Source of the DNA: Collybia mongolica
Lineage: Eukaryota > Basidiomycota > Agaricomycetes > Agaricales > Clitocybaceae
Length of the DNA stretch: 64,000 nt
NCBI GenBank assembly: GCA_013420905.1
Contig: JAAXNY010000001.1
Coordinates: 1,054,001-1,118,000 of the forward strand
Direction: 5' to 3'
The position numbers and the translations under genes were made by a program. Within the stretch, counting starts at the first letter, position 1, and each line of letters begins with the position of its first letter. Below are positions 11,801 to 22,440 of the stretch, one piece after another. The notes below the pieces were generated by a model, which had not been told where the DNA came from, searched no databases, and saw only the letters and a program-made list of their open reading frames with translations.

Positions 11801-12581
11801 GGGGCTCATCAGAGGGCTTATACTGCTACCCTAATCTGCCTTTGTGTAACATCAATAGAATCAGACTACCACTTAAAGTCTTAGGGTGTCACTGGGGGAG
11901 TATGGTCACATGTGTGTGTGTGACTACCAGTGATCTATTAGCCATATAGACCATTGCATCCAGGACCCCATAGTGGGTGGTTAACTTTAGGGGGTTGGGT
12001 CTGGGCATCCCTCCACATTGGACCAATACCAGGGCTTGCCAGGCACCTGATGAGAGGCCAACCCACAGCCTGCCAACAGCAGGACTTTCTCATCTGTCTA
12101 TCTGTACCGTCTTGTAGCTGAGTAGCTTATCTAAGGTTCAGTTGGCCATCTCTGAGGATCATGCCAAAAGTACAGGACAAAGAAAAGGCTTTATAGCAGA
12201 ATTGGTCAGGTAAAAGTCATTTTTATTTTTGTCTGTCTGTAATTTCATGAGCAGTAGCACCATTTGAATGTATTTTTTATAATTTAGTTTGAGCATCTGA
12301 AATTTATGAGGAAGTGTGCATATAAATGGGTTAATATTTATTGACTTAGTGTGCTTTAGAGGTCATGTGATGTGGTGGTTATGGTGGCTTGAGCTGGTTT
12401 GAACAGGTGATTTGAGCAGGTGACATAGCATGTGACTTTAAAAAATTTTCTTGCTTTGTCATCCTTAGTCAGTACTCTACTCAAAAGACAACTTTTTTGC
12501 CACTTTGTCAGACTTAGTCAGCGCTTAGTCAGGATTAGTCACAATCAATTCCCACGTTCCTGGTACTTTAATATAGACAGA
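8832..12581 (-). mobile_element. Helitron-like element H1, with nested insertions
   Basis: The 3' end (plus CAAG at 8,832-8,835) has the hairpin CCGTGGC-TAT-GCCATGG at 8,844-8,860 and the GC-rich inverted repeat near 8,906. The 5' end on the minus strand is TCTGTCTATATTAAAG at 12,581. At 3.75 kb it is longer than H2/H3, because of the poly(A) insertion at 10,437-11,393 and a second unexplained block at about 11,727-12,185. That block interrupts the conserved AAAGGCTTTATAGCAGAATT context and contains a tRNA-T-arm-like stem. The helicase part has decayed beyond clear recognition. The region 8,950-9,900 differs from H2/H3 and is unassigned. Confidence 0.55.
10437..11393 (+). mobile_element. Poly(A)-tailed retro-insertion with 15-bp TSD
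   Basis: The insertion ends in 23 consecutive A (11,371-11,393). It is flanked by a perfect 15-bp direct repeat GATGGCAGAATTGAT (10,422-10,436 and 11,394-11,408). It splits sequence that is continuous in the sister Helitron copies. This is the signature of target-primed reverse transcription, so it is a 5'-truncated LINE, a SINE or a retrocopy. The body contains many CpGs, unlike its surroundings, so it is young. An open frame at 10,775-11,068 encodes no protein I recognise. The 3' end does not resemble the 3' UTR of the LINE at 25.4 kb. Confidence 0.85.
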
Positions 12582-12894
12582 TTACAAGCTTATGGCCCAT
12601 GGCTATGCCATGGCACCACTACACTCACCCATGGCTCCACCACAGAACCTTCAGCTTGCTGGAGGCTCTGCCCCCAGACCCCTGTATTAGTCCCAATACT
12701 TTATTCTATGTTCAATCTCAATATCTTGGGTATAGGCTTTTTTCCCTATTCAAATCATAATCCATATAATACTTCTACTCCAAAGGAACATCTTTACTGT
12801 TGAGGTGAGTCTATCTGTCTACAGTATTTGGTATCATAGCTTTGATTCCATGTACCATTAGTACCCTTGACATTTATTGATTCTCATACAAATC

Positions 12895-13647
12895 CAGTGT
12901 TGTATTCTAAGGGGTTATTAACGCCTGAAATTTTTCTTAAACCTTAGCTCTTAGGAACATGTCTTAATTAAGCCTTGTAGCTAAGGGGTTATTAACGCTC
13001 TGAGTGAAAACAGCCATTTCTCGTTACCCATCAAAGTCGTTGCCTGACCCTTCCAATTCCCCATCATCTGGGATCCTGTTTTCATCCGCCTCTTCATCTG
13101 CCAACAGCTCCATCAGCTGTGCCTCCTGAGTGTATGCTTGGCATCGACGCGTGCGCCTCAACTGTTCATCGATGTCTGATTCCTTGCGGCCAGCAAACAA
13201 CAACTCCAATGACCTTGGCAACCATTTTGACCATTGGCGACCATATGTGATATTCTGCAGCTCCTCCTCCTCAGAGTCATCACTTCTTTCTTGTTCCTCC
13301 TGTACCCAGGAGGACGTTTGCTTTCAATACAACCGCAACAATGTGCTCGGAGGTGTGATCCATTTTGTTTTTCACCGGCTAGGAAGTAGTTCCAGAGAAT
13401 CCCTTTTGTAGGTGGCATCACTGGGGGGTCAAGGAATGTGTTGTACAAAATTTGTTACTAGTATTTTTCCATCTACTCATCTATAACCTGAAGCTCATGC
13501 TAGTGGTTGTCCAGTCATCTATTTTGACTCATCCATCTTAAGGCTTAATTAAGGCTTAGTGACGTTGTCAGCTGATACTAACCCTTAGTCTTAGAATGTA
13601 TTTAGGCCTTAAAATTGGTTAACCCTTAGAACTTAACTACAACACTG
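12895..13647 (-). mobile_element. Non-autonomous hAT element with BED-finger remnant
   Basis: The termini CAGTGTTGTA / TACAACACTG are inverted repeats. They are flanked by a perfect 8-bp duplication TACAAATC (12,887-12,894 and 13,648-13,655), the TSD length of hAT elements. The minus strand encodes ILWNYFLAGEKQNG followed by HLRAHCCGCIE (about 13,410-13,325), a BED-type zinc-finger pattern. A frameshifted acidic tail (QLMELLADEEADENR, about 13,120-13,080) ends at a stop near 13,024. The catalytic RNase-H-like domain is absent, so this is an internal-deletion derivative. It still holds CpGs, which implies a fairly recent insertion into H0. Confidence 0.8.
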
Positions 13648-13709
13648 TACAAATCCCAGCCATAAAAGTAGTTGCAACCATGCCAATTTAAAAGCTATCA
13701 GACTGTTAG

Positions 13710-14096
13710 ACTTTGGTGGAGTGGGCCAACACACTGTGTGGCAGGTACTTGTTCTTTATTTCTTTTCTTAGGAGAAATAAGTCCATTCCACATTCAGGAA
13801 GTTGTAAATGACTAGAAACAATGTAGATGATAGTTTGTAGAGGTCATGTGACCATGGGAAAAATTTACCAAGTAAACAAGCAATGCCTGCACACAAAACC
13901 CAATGCCATAGCTTGCCTGGTTATGGAGAAAACACAAAAACCATCAGAACTAAATTTTGCCAGGATCATGGACACTGAATAAGCATTCAGATTGTTGTCA
14001 TGCATTTGGTATACTTATGTGGTGGAATAGATCATGTGACATGTGTCAATTAATAGAGAAATCAATCCTCTTTGTATTTCAGGTAAATATAGTAGT
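13710..14096 (+). repeat. Long inverted repeat, left arm
   Basis: It begins ACTTTGGTGGAGTGGGCC and matches 16,985-17,330 in reverse complement along its length, with scattered substitutions and small indels. It interrupts H0. The inner end contains CAGGTAAATATAGTAGT, shared by both arms. Confidence 0.85.
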
Positions 14097-14100
14097 AGTT

Positions 14101-14612
14101 GTTGATCATTCCAATGTTTAGTGTAATTTCCCACAAGGGTCATGTTTAGTAAGGGTCATTGTTGTTATAAGATGTTTGTTCACCCCTGACATAACACACA
14201 GACCTTCAAAACTAGCTGAATCTGGACATTTCTAATATTTCGCTTAAAATAGACCGTGGGAAAAATATGCTCAATGAGGAAATTGTAGAACCATGTTTGT
14301 ACATTCCAAATATATAAAAACAAAGTTAATAGCTTTACTGGTTATGGAAACCCAAAATAAATTTTGAAACGCAATACTTTGAAATATTAGATATGCATAA
14401 TTTTGATGGCAACATCAAAAGCATTATGTAAGCATCCCAAATACATGCAAATTATGTTACAATACTTTGTATTTGTGGAGAAATGCTGTAAAAAGCCATA
14501 AGAGAAGAAAAATCCCATTATGAAACTATTTTCCTGCAGTATTGAAATATGAATGAATGAATGAATGAATCAACTTTTTGCCTGAAACCTGGGTTGATAA
14601 AGAACTCGTAAT
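14101..14612 (+). repeat. Direct repeat R1 (about 510 bp)
   Basis: A near-identical copy of 15,279-15,816, from GTTGATCATTCCAATG to GGGTTGATAAAGAACTCG. It includes a GAAT microsatellite at about 14,551-14,570. There is no coding capacity. The two copies flank a piece of Helitron helicase in direct orientation. This is not a classic LTR pair, because no TG...CA ends or internal retro-domain are seen. Confidence 0.85.
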
Positions 14613-14619
14613 GATAACA

Positions 14620-15278
14620 TGTTGTTTCTTGAGATAATTTCTTTATCTCAACCACACTTTTACAACATAGTTGCTCATCCATGTTATTATTCCCCTTAAC
14701 CCATTGCAAACACTATCAACTGGGTTCAGATTATGCAATATCATTACAGGGCACCCCAGAGGTAGCCTTGATATATTGATAACATTCAAATATTTAACAG
14801 GATACATGGCTGCAGCTCAACAATTTCTTACAATCTGCACTATGGTACACCTTAGCATCCTCAGAAAACATATCCAGTACTTTTTTGTCCAAGAGAGTCA
14901 ACACAATTATTTCTGGCAGATAGAATAGCTCTCAGAATAAAATGTATCAGGTTTTAGAATAGGGCTTCTAATATTAGAATATATTGTGTTAAATAGACCC
15001 CACAGTATTCTCAGCACAGTAGAAGTGGCCAGGAAAGGTGACATTTCCATTATCATCTTTAAGCTTCTCATGGCCAACTTCAATTTGCTATTTGGCAAAG
15101 TTGATTTCATCATTAGTAACACCATATAAGTACAGATTTTCCTTTAGTTTGAGTATCTGAAGTTCATCCCCACAGTAGGGCACAGTCTGCACATGTGAAC
15201 CCTTAGGGATAACAGGTAGGGTTTGTTGGTAGTCACCATCAAATACTATAACTAGCCCACCAAAGGCTCTATTATCTA
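14620..15278 (-). pseudogene. PIF1-like Helitron helicase remnant (H0)
   Basis: This is a third helicase copy. Minus-strand pieces include FDGDYQQTLPVIPKGSHVQT (about 15,245-15,187), YCGDELQILKLKENLYLYGV (15,179-15,120) and decayed equivalents of the ADVDSLN and EYLN...VSG blocks toward 14,780. The DYQQTLPVIPKGS segment corresponds to the helicase motif-III neighbourhood (DxxQTLPVxPxGS), which is not readable in H3. There are many frameshifts. It is cut at 15,278 by repeat R2. Confidence 0.75.
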
Positions 15279-15816
15279 GTTGATTTTTCCAATGTTTAGG
15301 ATAATTTCCCACAAGGGTCATGTTTGGTAAGGGTCATTGTTGTTATAAGATGTTTATTCATCTTTGGTATAATACACAGACCTTCAAAACTAGCTGAATA
15401 TGGACATTTCTAATATTTCGCTCAAAATAGACTGTGGGAAAAATGTGCTCAACAAGGAAATTGTAGAACCATGTTTGTACATTCCAAACATATAAAAACA
15501 AAGTTAATAGCTTTACTGGTTATGGAGAAAATCACAAAATAAATTTTGAAACGCAATGCTTTGAAATATTAGATATGCATAATTTTGATGGCATCATCAA
15601 AGGCATTATGTAAGCATCCCAAATACATGCAAATCATGTCACACTACTTCGTATTTGTGGAGAAATGCTGTAAAAAGCCATAAGAGAAGAAAAATCCCAT
15701 TATGGAAATATTTTCCCGCGGTGTTGAAATATGAACGAATGAATGAATGAATCACCTTTCTGCCTGAAAACTGGGTTGATAAAGAACTTGTCTTTAGTAA
15801 ACTAAAGAACTCGTAA
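15279..15816 (+). repeat. Direct repeat R2 (about 530 bp)
   Basis: The second copy of R1. Its right end carries an extra small palindrome (CTTTAGTAAACTAAAG near 15,792), so it is slightly longer. The insertion point splits the helicase at the TAGTTGA position. Confidence 0.85.
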
Positions 15817-16529
15817 CCAGCTGACTTGTTTTTAAGGGAAGTGCCTAGATATATGGTTACCTTTTGTTGTTGGATATTTGTATAGGATCTATAAACACCA
15901 ACTTCTATTGGCAATTCATTTGGAGTTACTAATATCATACACCATAGATATGGGTGAAGTTGTAAGGCCATCACTTACTATCCACATCTAGCCAACAGGA
16001 TTACTATTGGACAGCTTGCATAGCTTTGCTATTACATCTATCATCCTGACATGCATTGCCTTAATCCCTTGATACATGGTAGTTTACTCTGGACTAACAT
16101 ATCACAGTGCAATAGACTTGGATTGGGTTCTCTACTCATGGTCAAGCCTCTAGTGCTCTATACTAATCCCTTCCCTGCATGGCTGTTCATATTGTGTATG
16201 CTGCTCCCTGCCTGAGCTTCTTGGCAACATGACCCCTTACAGAAGTGCAACAAGTATTTGGCAAGCTCAAATGTGTGGTCATATTACATCTTCATGTTGT
16301 GCATCCATCAGGCCTTCCATGTTGTCAAGCTACTCCCTGTACCCTGCAATCTAATTCTAGGACATGGTCTGACAAGCATTCCAGAACCAAACTTATCAAC
16401 AACAAACAGTAATATAAAGTTGAAGAGATTCTGAATAGCTAGTTCTATTGCAACAAGCTGGTTCAAGAAATATAAAGAAAAGTTAATCAAAAAAAACATA
16501 AGGACTCATATCTGCTAGTAACGGCCCTC
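15817..16529. other. Unassigned AT-rich sequence
   Basis: No gene, RNA or repeat recognised. It lies between R2 and the inverted Helitron piece. Confidence 0.5.
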
Positions 16530-16984
16530 TACCTCAAGTACTTAAATGGTGCTACTACCCATAAAATTACAAATCAAAGTAGAACATAGAAAGCATGCAG
16601 AGAAAAAGGGAAATAAGTTTATCTGAGCAATTGTGTTGTTAATCCATAAATTAACATAGGATATTCTAACACCACAAAGCCTGTTTCAAAATCTGATACA
16701 TTATATTTTGAAAAAATTACTCTGTCTAACCCTGTTTTTAGAACAATAAGAATCCAGTGCAAATGATCAAGGAAAATAGTAATATATGGTTGAGAGAAAC
16801 ATTATAGATAGAAGAAACATTGATTCCAAGGACTTTGAATAGAGCTTGGATCTCTATCAAATCAGAGCAATAACAACTAACTTTTCACATGACAATTTGC
16901 AAATGTAATAGGAATTGACTATACAATATTGGACAGCATCATTGTCTTTGATGCAGTCAAATGGCTGTTCCAAAATGTTAGAGG
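16530..16984 (+). mobile_element. Inverted Helitron fragment
   Basis: In reverse complement it follows H2/H3 (about 5,340-6,000 and 7,730-8,200), including the AGTAGCACC, CAGTGCAAATGATCAAG and TTGCATTAAAGA-type landmarks. At its right end it reads into the inverted-repeat arm. It completes H0 exactly where R2 cut it, so the piece belongs to H0 and was inverted. Confidence 0.7.
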
Positions 16985-17330
16985 ACTACTATATTTACCT
17001 GAAATACAAAGAGGATTGAATTCTCTATTTATTGACATATGTCACATGATCTATTCCATCACATAAGCATACCAAGTACATGACAATGATCTGAATGCTC
17101 ATTTAGTGTCCATGATCCTGGGAAAAGTAAGTTCTGATGGTTTTTGTGCACAGGCATTGCTTGTTTGCTTGGTAACATTTTCCCAGGGTCACATGACCTC
17201 TATAAACTATCATCTACATTGTTTCTAGTCATTTACAACTTCCTGAATGTGGAATGGACTTATTTCTCCTAAGAAAAGAAAGAAAGAATGAGTACCTGCC
17301 ACACAGTGTGTTGGCCCACTCCACCCAAGT
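16985..17330 (-). repeat. Long inverted repeat, right arm
   Basis: The reverse complement of 13,710-14,096. It ends with GGCCCACTCCACCCAAGT. See the left arm. Confidence 0.85.
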
Positions 17331-19200
17331 AAAGTAGGGACTCAGAGTCTCAGAGATGGGCTGTGTGAAAAAATTAACAAACTTGAAAATATAGATCCAT
17401 ATTTGTATATTCCAAATACACAACCAACTCAGTAGCTTCTCTGTGGATCTTACACTGAGCTACAATATATGAGCCACACAGACTACACAGACAAATGCAG
17501 ATGTCTGCAGACTGAGCTCAGACCCTGTTTGGCAGGGAGCCCTGCTTAATTGGCAGTCTGTATCTGAGCCAAGTCAAAGCTAAGTCCATAAATCCACACT
17601 ATTACTTGGATGCTCAGACCCAGCTTGGAACAACTCCTCATGGAGTCCATGCAGACTATCCAGATTGCTTACTTAATTATAGTTACCATTGCTTATTTAA
17701 TGCACAAAAATGCAATATTCCAGAGAGTCAAATACAAGGCCTCAAGGTTACATGTCATGTGCATAAAGCATGCAGATTAACCATTTAGCAATATGAGCTT
17801 GTCAGTCTGAGCTGCTTGTTATTATAATGACCCCCTGCTGCCCACTCTTGGCTATTACTGGCAATGCCTGAGTATTGTTAATGAGTGCCACATCACCCAT
17901 TGGCCCTGTTGTCAGCCACCACCACTATGTCCCCAGTTGCCTCTCCCATTGTCTCCCTGTCTTATGATTGTGCACAACACTGCCAAATACAATGCCAGGT
18001 CCCACTGCCATGGATACTACCACCCTCTCTCATACCACCCCTCTCAGTGATAATAACAACTACCAAATCACAACAATAAGAGCTGCAACAAGAACCACAG
18101 AGGCACCTGCCACATCACCAGTGGCTGCCTGCCCACATCTGCTAGTGAGCAGCTAGTATAATGGACATAGGTGGTGTAGTGGTATATTCCATATGGTAGA
18201 ACCATCACCTGGTGGGTGGGTGTGCACCCCTGGATATGCTGTCTAGACCAAGTAGTGCCAACCACTCCTGTGCCCAAACCAGATGTGTGTAAGGTGAGTG
18301 CATATGTGCCCCACATCTAGTTGCTCAGATATACCTTGCTCTATTATATATACACCTATATGCTGCTGTATACCTTGAGACTACCTTGGTATAATTCTAT
18401 CTACCCTGTAATATGTTCTTATCCTGTTCACAAATATTAGTTTACTTCTTACTGACACTTTACCCCTGTACTATTTGCACAGCTCTAGTAGGCTTATATA
18501 GACTTCTGGTACCCCTACAGTAATTATCCAATGTACCTATATATAGATTGGGCTGCCCAATCACAGATAGCACCTTTGCAATGAACTAGGCCCAGATTTC
18601 TTGCAACAAAGCCCACTTAGTCCTCTGTTGCCCCCCTTCTCTGTGTGGCTAAACCCTGCTGCTCATATCAATCCCCTCTTCTGACACTCAGTGTAATGCA
18701 GCCCTTTACAGTGTGGTAGGGTGTGGGCAGTATTTCACCAACATATAGCCCCAGACCATAGATGACCCCCACCCTCTAGAATACCACTACATACAGGAGG
18801 CCACCTACTGCAGCAGCATGTAAACTCAACCCATCCCTTGCACATTCCACACTAGTAAGCACTAATGCAAAATCAAATAAAGGGGCAGTAGTAGTTGAGG
18901 ATAGCAGAGGAGTGGCAGGCTTGTGTGGGGGACAAGTTCTTGTGTAGACTTATATTTTGTGTGATGTAAGGAAGTAATACCAATCCAAATGCCTATAATA
19001 GAAACAAGTTCCTACAGGATTGAAAAGTATATTGACCATTCAACATTTAACATTTAATCTCTAGCCTTGCATCCTGGGTTAATCAAGAACTTATCAGATA
19101 TGCTAAAAATAGAGATATCATCAAAGACAAACTTCAAACAAATGTACATATGCCTGTCAGGTGTTTTTTGTTGTATTATCACATACTATTTTTAACCATA
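17331..19200. other. CpG-poor decayed sequence, no gene
   Basis: Long stretches (for example 17,880-18,330) show no CpG at all. No recognisable protein or RNA gene was found. Confidence 0.5.
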
Positions 19201-19239
19201 CTCATATAGCTAGTCATTGTCAAGATGTTGAGCATTATA

Positions 19240-19880
19240 GATTCCAGAAGCATCCACATTGACTTGTTTGGCTATGCTTTTGGCCAAGTGATATATATAT
19301 GTAATATTAAAATAGATATAACAAGAAATTATAATCAAATTTAGAAAGGTACAAAAATATAAAATATAATTTTTTTGATGTACCCCTTCCATGTATCTAG
19401 GAGTAGTAGCAATTTCAATTATATCCATTAGCCTTGTATTTGCTGAGATATGCATCATCTATATTGTGGTAAATTTCTTTAGTATTATTGTTTGTTTGGC
19501 CAGATGTATGATGAAGTGATATACAGACAGTATTCATTTGTAATATGCAGCAAGAAAAATGATGTTGGTAATGTTTAGAATAATGCAAACAAATATAAAC
19601 ACATACAAATATATATATGAGGTACTACTTCACCATATCTAATACTAACAATTTAAATTACATCTATAGGCCTTGTTGTTGTTGAGATATGCAATGATTT
19701 ATATTGTGGGAACTTTGATGGTATTGTTTGTTTGTCTAGCTGTGTGGCAAATTCATACACAAACTTGATATTCATTTGTAACATGCTTGTAGTGAGAAAG
19801 TTACTTTTGACCATGATATTTGATGGCATACAAACACATACACAACCTTGGTATCTTAATTCATAAGTAACCATTGTAGT
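19240..19880. repeat. Degenerate tandem repeat, about 235-bp period, three units
   Basis: Related blocks containing TTTGTTTGGC or TTTGTTTGTC, followed by a copy of ATTCATTTGTAA(T/C)ATGC, recur near 19,270, 19,490 and 19,725. Between them are blocks with GAGATATGCA near 19,444 and 19,681. The units are strongly diverged, so the period is approximate. No function is seen. Confidence 0.45.
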
Positions 19881-19971
19881 ATGATATCATTAGTCTGGGG
19901 ATCATCATTAATAGGAGAAGTAATTATAAATTTGGGACTTGCACAATCTGATCTTAGTCAGGGGCACTTGG

Positions 19972-20575
19972 TGTTAACTACTGGAAAAGACGGGACACCG
20001 TGAATAACAACCGGGATGATCAGGAGAAGTAAATAACAGTGCCGCACTGTTTTAAATAACAAAGCGCGTGGTTGGGACTGGATAAGAGTTTAGCCAGCTC
20101 TTTCAATATTTGATAAGTAACAAGTAACAACATAATTGGCATGCATGGTGTGCACGCCAAGTCATAGAGGACGCATCAGCATTAAATACAGATCCTTGGC
20201 ACAGGGGAGTGCGGTTCTGTATAAACATTTACAATTCCGTATGATATTTAGTTTGTACACTATAAATAGACTGTAGATGAGTAGCGCAAAGGTAAGGAAT
20301 CTTGCTCCCACTTTGCGCTACTATAGAGTATACAAATCACATTTGTTAAAACACTATTGCATGCCCAAATTAAGGCTCAGATTGCTTCAAAGTTGTCTTG
20401 ATTGGAATTGTTTGAAGAGATCACAGAATTGAAGAGTCTTAGTTCACTTGGAACTTAGTACCACATTGTCTGTTGGAATTACTAGGCACTTGGCCTTAGT
20501 GCACTTGGCACTGTTTGTTTAATAAGTTGCTTGGACTTATAGATCTGCTTGGGATCATTAATAATTGAATGTACA
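19972..20575 (+). mobile_element. Possible solo LTR
   Basis: The segment starts TGTTAACTACTGG and ends GAATGTACA. It is flanked by CTTGG on both sides (19,967-19,971 and 20,576-20,580). It contains a TATA-like ACTATAAATAG at 20,259 and a CpG-richer left half than its surroundings. However, the right half contains many CTTGG words, so the 5-bp duplication could be chance. The related sequence continues to about 20,840. No internal gag-pol is present. Confidence 0.3.
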
Positions 20576-21162
20576 CTTGGTACTCAGTCTATTGGATCAA
20601 GAGATATTCTAAATATACCTAGCAAGCTTTAAACCTGTGTTGAAGCTTTGTCTGAATCAAACCCATTGAGAGATCATTGGAAAGAGTCTTGACTAGTACT
20701 ATTCAAAGCTTAGTGCTTCTAAGCACTTGAACCCAAACTCAAAACAGGCAATTCCTACTGTTTGTGTGTTGATTGTGTAAGAGATTACATTTCATAGCAT
20801 CAGCACACTTATAGCCCAGGAGCCCCCTTTCAGCGGAACAAGCATGATTATGCAGTGGACAGTATTAATTAATTCTTGAGATATCCCAAGAAAAAGACCA
20901 ATTAACTCAAATTTATATTATTAAATGCAGCCCATGTTAGCAGTTGCCTTTTTTGCTTGAAATCCGCATGTCAGCTAATTTTGATTCCCACAGTTAGAAA
21001 TTTTTTCCACAACTACAAAGTCTTACTGATGTACTTCAAAATGTTTACTGATCATGTTCTAATTCTTGGAACACTTCAAAATTACTAACCATGGGAAAAA
21101 CAACACTTATGTAAGCATAAGGACTTGTGATCTCAGCTCATTCAAAGTAGAAAGCACCTGAG

Positions 21163-21474
21163 ATGTCCTGCATCCTTCATCCCAAAATAACACTCCATCC
21201 AACTCACAGATCAGTCCCCATTGAAAGAATCATATCTAATACAGGGTATGGAGCTCACAATTTTATCCCTGCACTTGCTTGTTTTGTTGTTCAGTTCAAC
21301 CACCCAACCTTTACACGCCATCAAGTTGAAGAGCAAGCTGCAGACTTCCACATACCTTTTGTGACACTCTCAGTTTACCACAGGATCAAGTTTTGGAATG
21401 AGGCTCTACATGGAAATGTAACTCTTGACTCTATCCATGTTCATCCTGCCAGTCCTATCAATCATTACAATTGA
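21163..21474 (+). pseudogene. Plavaka-like transposon protein fragment
   Basis: An open frame with ALACFVVQFNHPTFTRHQV (about residues 37-55) and IPFVTLSVYHRIKFWNE (about 64-80). The pattern of a short 'FxxxFNHP' block followed by 'IPFxxxxVYHKIKF' and then a D-S-I-H-V-H-P tail is what I know from basidiomycete Plavaka (KDZ-related) transposon proteins. Flanking transposase parts are missing. The assignment rests on memory of the pattern, not a search. Confidence 0.5.
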
Positions 21475-21896
21475 CTCACAAAGCTCATCCTCAGCACTCT
21501 CCTCAGGGTCTTCCTCATCTTTGTTGTCAACATCCATCACATCAGGTGCAGGGTTCTCATCACCTTCATCATCATTGCTACCATCAGCTGCCTCAAGGAT
21601 GTGACCTGGATATTTTGGGATGCATGCTGGATAGTGTTGGCATCATCATCAACCTCTTGGATTTCTACAGAAAGGTGACAGTGTGGAGTTTTTGGGTTGC
21701 TCTTCTTGGTGTTGGGCTTTTCAGCTTTTGGGGCTGGTTTTGCCTTCTTCTTCAACCATGGGTCCATATTATTGGTTACACAGCTAGTCTCCTTATGCTT
21801 GCAAGGGCCTGAGATAATTAGTTCTGGTTCTGCTATGAGCTTAGATGGGGTGAGGGGTTGGGTGGGTATCTCTTTTTTCCTTCCTCCAGAAGTCAC
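21475..21896 (-). pseudogene. hAT-like N-terminal linker fragment
   Basis: The minus-strand text DPWLKKKAKPAPKAEKPNTK is followed, after a frame change near 21,600, by an acidic stretch (AADGSNDDEGDENPAPDVMD, then EEDPEESAEDEL). Basic then acidic linkers ending in ESAEDEL precede the BED finger in fungal hAT-like proteins that I recall. No finger or catalytic domain follows here. Confidence 0.35.
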
Positions 21897-22440
21897 ATAT
21901 TACCAATATAAATGGCCCCATACACACCTGCCCTAAATGACTAATTTTATTTCACCTACAAATTGATTCTATTCTTAAACCCTCCCTTACCCCTACCTAC
22001 CTGCCCCAAGGGTAGGGGTATGTCAGGGGTAACAATTTCCATACCCTAACCCCTACCCTTCACTACCCCTTGGCTGTACCCCCAGGGTTTTGTATACCCC
22101 TGTCATTCTCTAAGGTCATACCTGCATGCTTTGATATTGTGCTTGTTCATGTTCAGAAGCTTGAAGAATCAATAGGTGGATCTACACTCAAAGGTTACTA
22201 TGTTCATTACATCTTCTATTTATATCTTGGCTAACTGGTCTCATATACATAGGCAAACAAATTGGTCAAATTCATGTTGTTTTTCCTTTACCCAAAGCCA
22301 CACAACTGCTCCTCTTTCCAACTGGACTGTTTCCTCCTCAATAATTAGCATATATTGAATGGTTTTCCAAATTCACTGCAAATCCAGAGGTTGATTCAAA
22401 GTTCTACAAGGTCAAACAATCCATGGTGAATGGTGAAAAG

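Larger units (their letters stand above)
12585..15278 (-). mobile_element. Helitron-like element H0, interrupted
   Basis: The 3' end (plus CAAG at 12,585-12,588) has the hairpin CCATGGC-TAT-GCCATGG and the GC-rich inverted repeat near 12,658. It is separated from the 5' end of H1 by three bases (TTA). The body follows H3 but is cut by a hAT derivative (12,895-13,647) and by repeat blocks from 13,710 to about 14,620. Helicase text resumes at 14,620-15,278. The continuation of the same element appears inverted at 16,530-16,984. The 5' end is not found. Confidence 0.55.

Noticed and set aside
14551..14570. GAAT microsatellite as a functional element
   Set aside because: A simple repeat shared by both R copies; no function suggested.
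14101..15816. R1/R2 as LTRs of a retrotransposon
   Set aside because: No TG...CA borders, no target duplication and no gag-pol between them. The interior is Helitron helicase.
21537..21896. 119-codon open frame as an intact gene
   Set aside because: The conserved text changes frame inside it; it is a transposon linker remnant.
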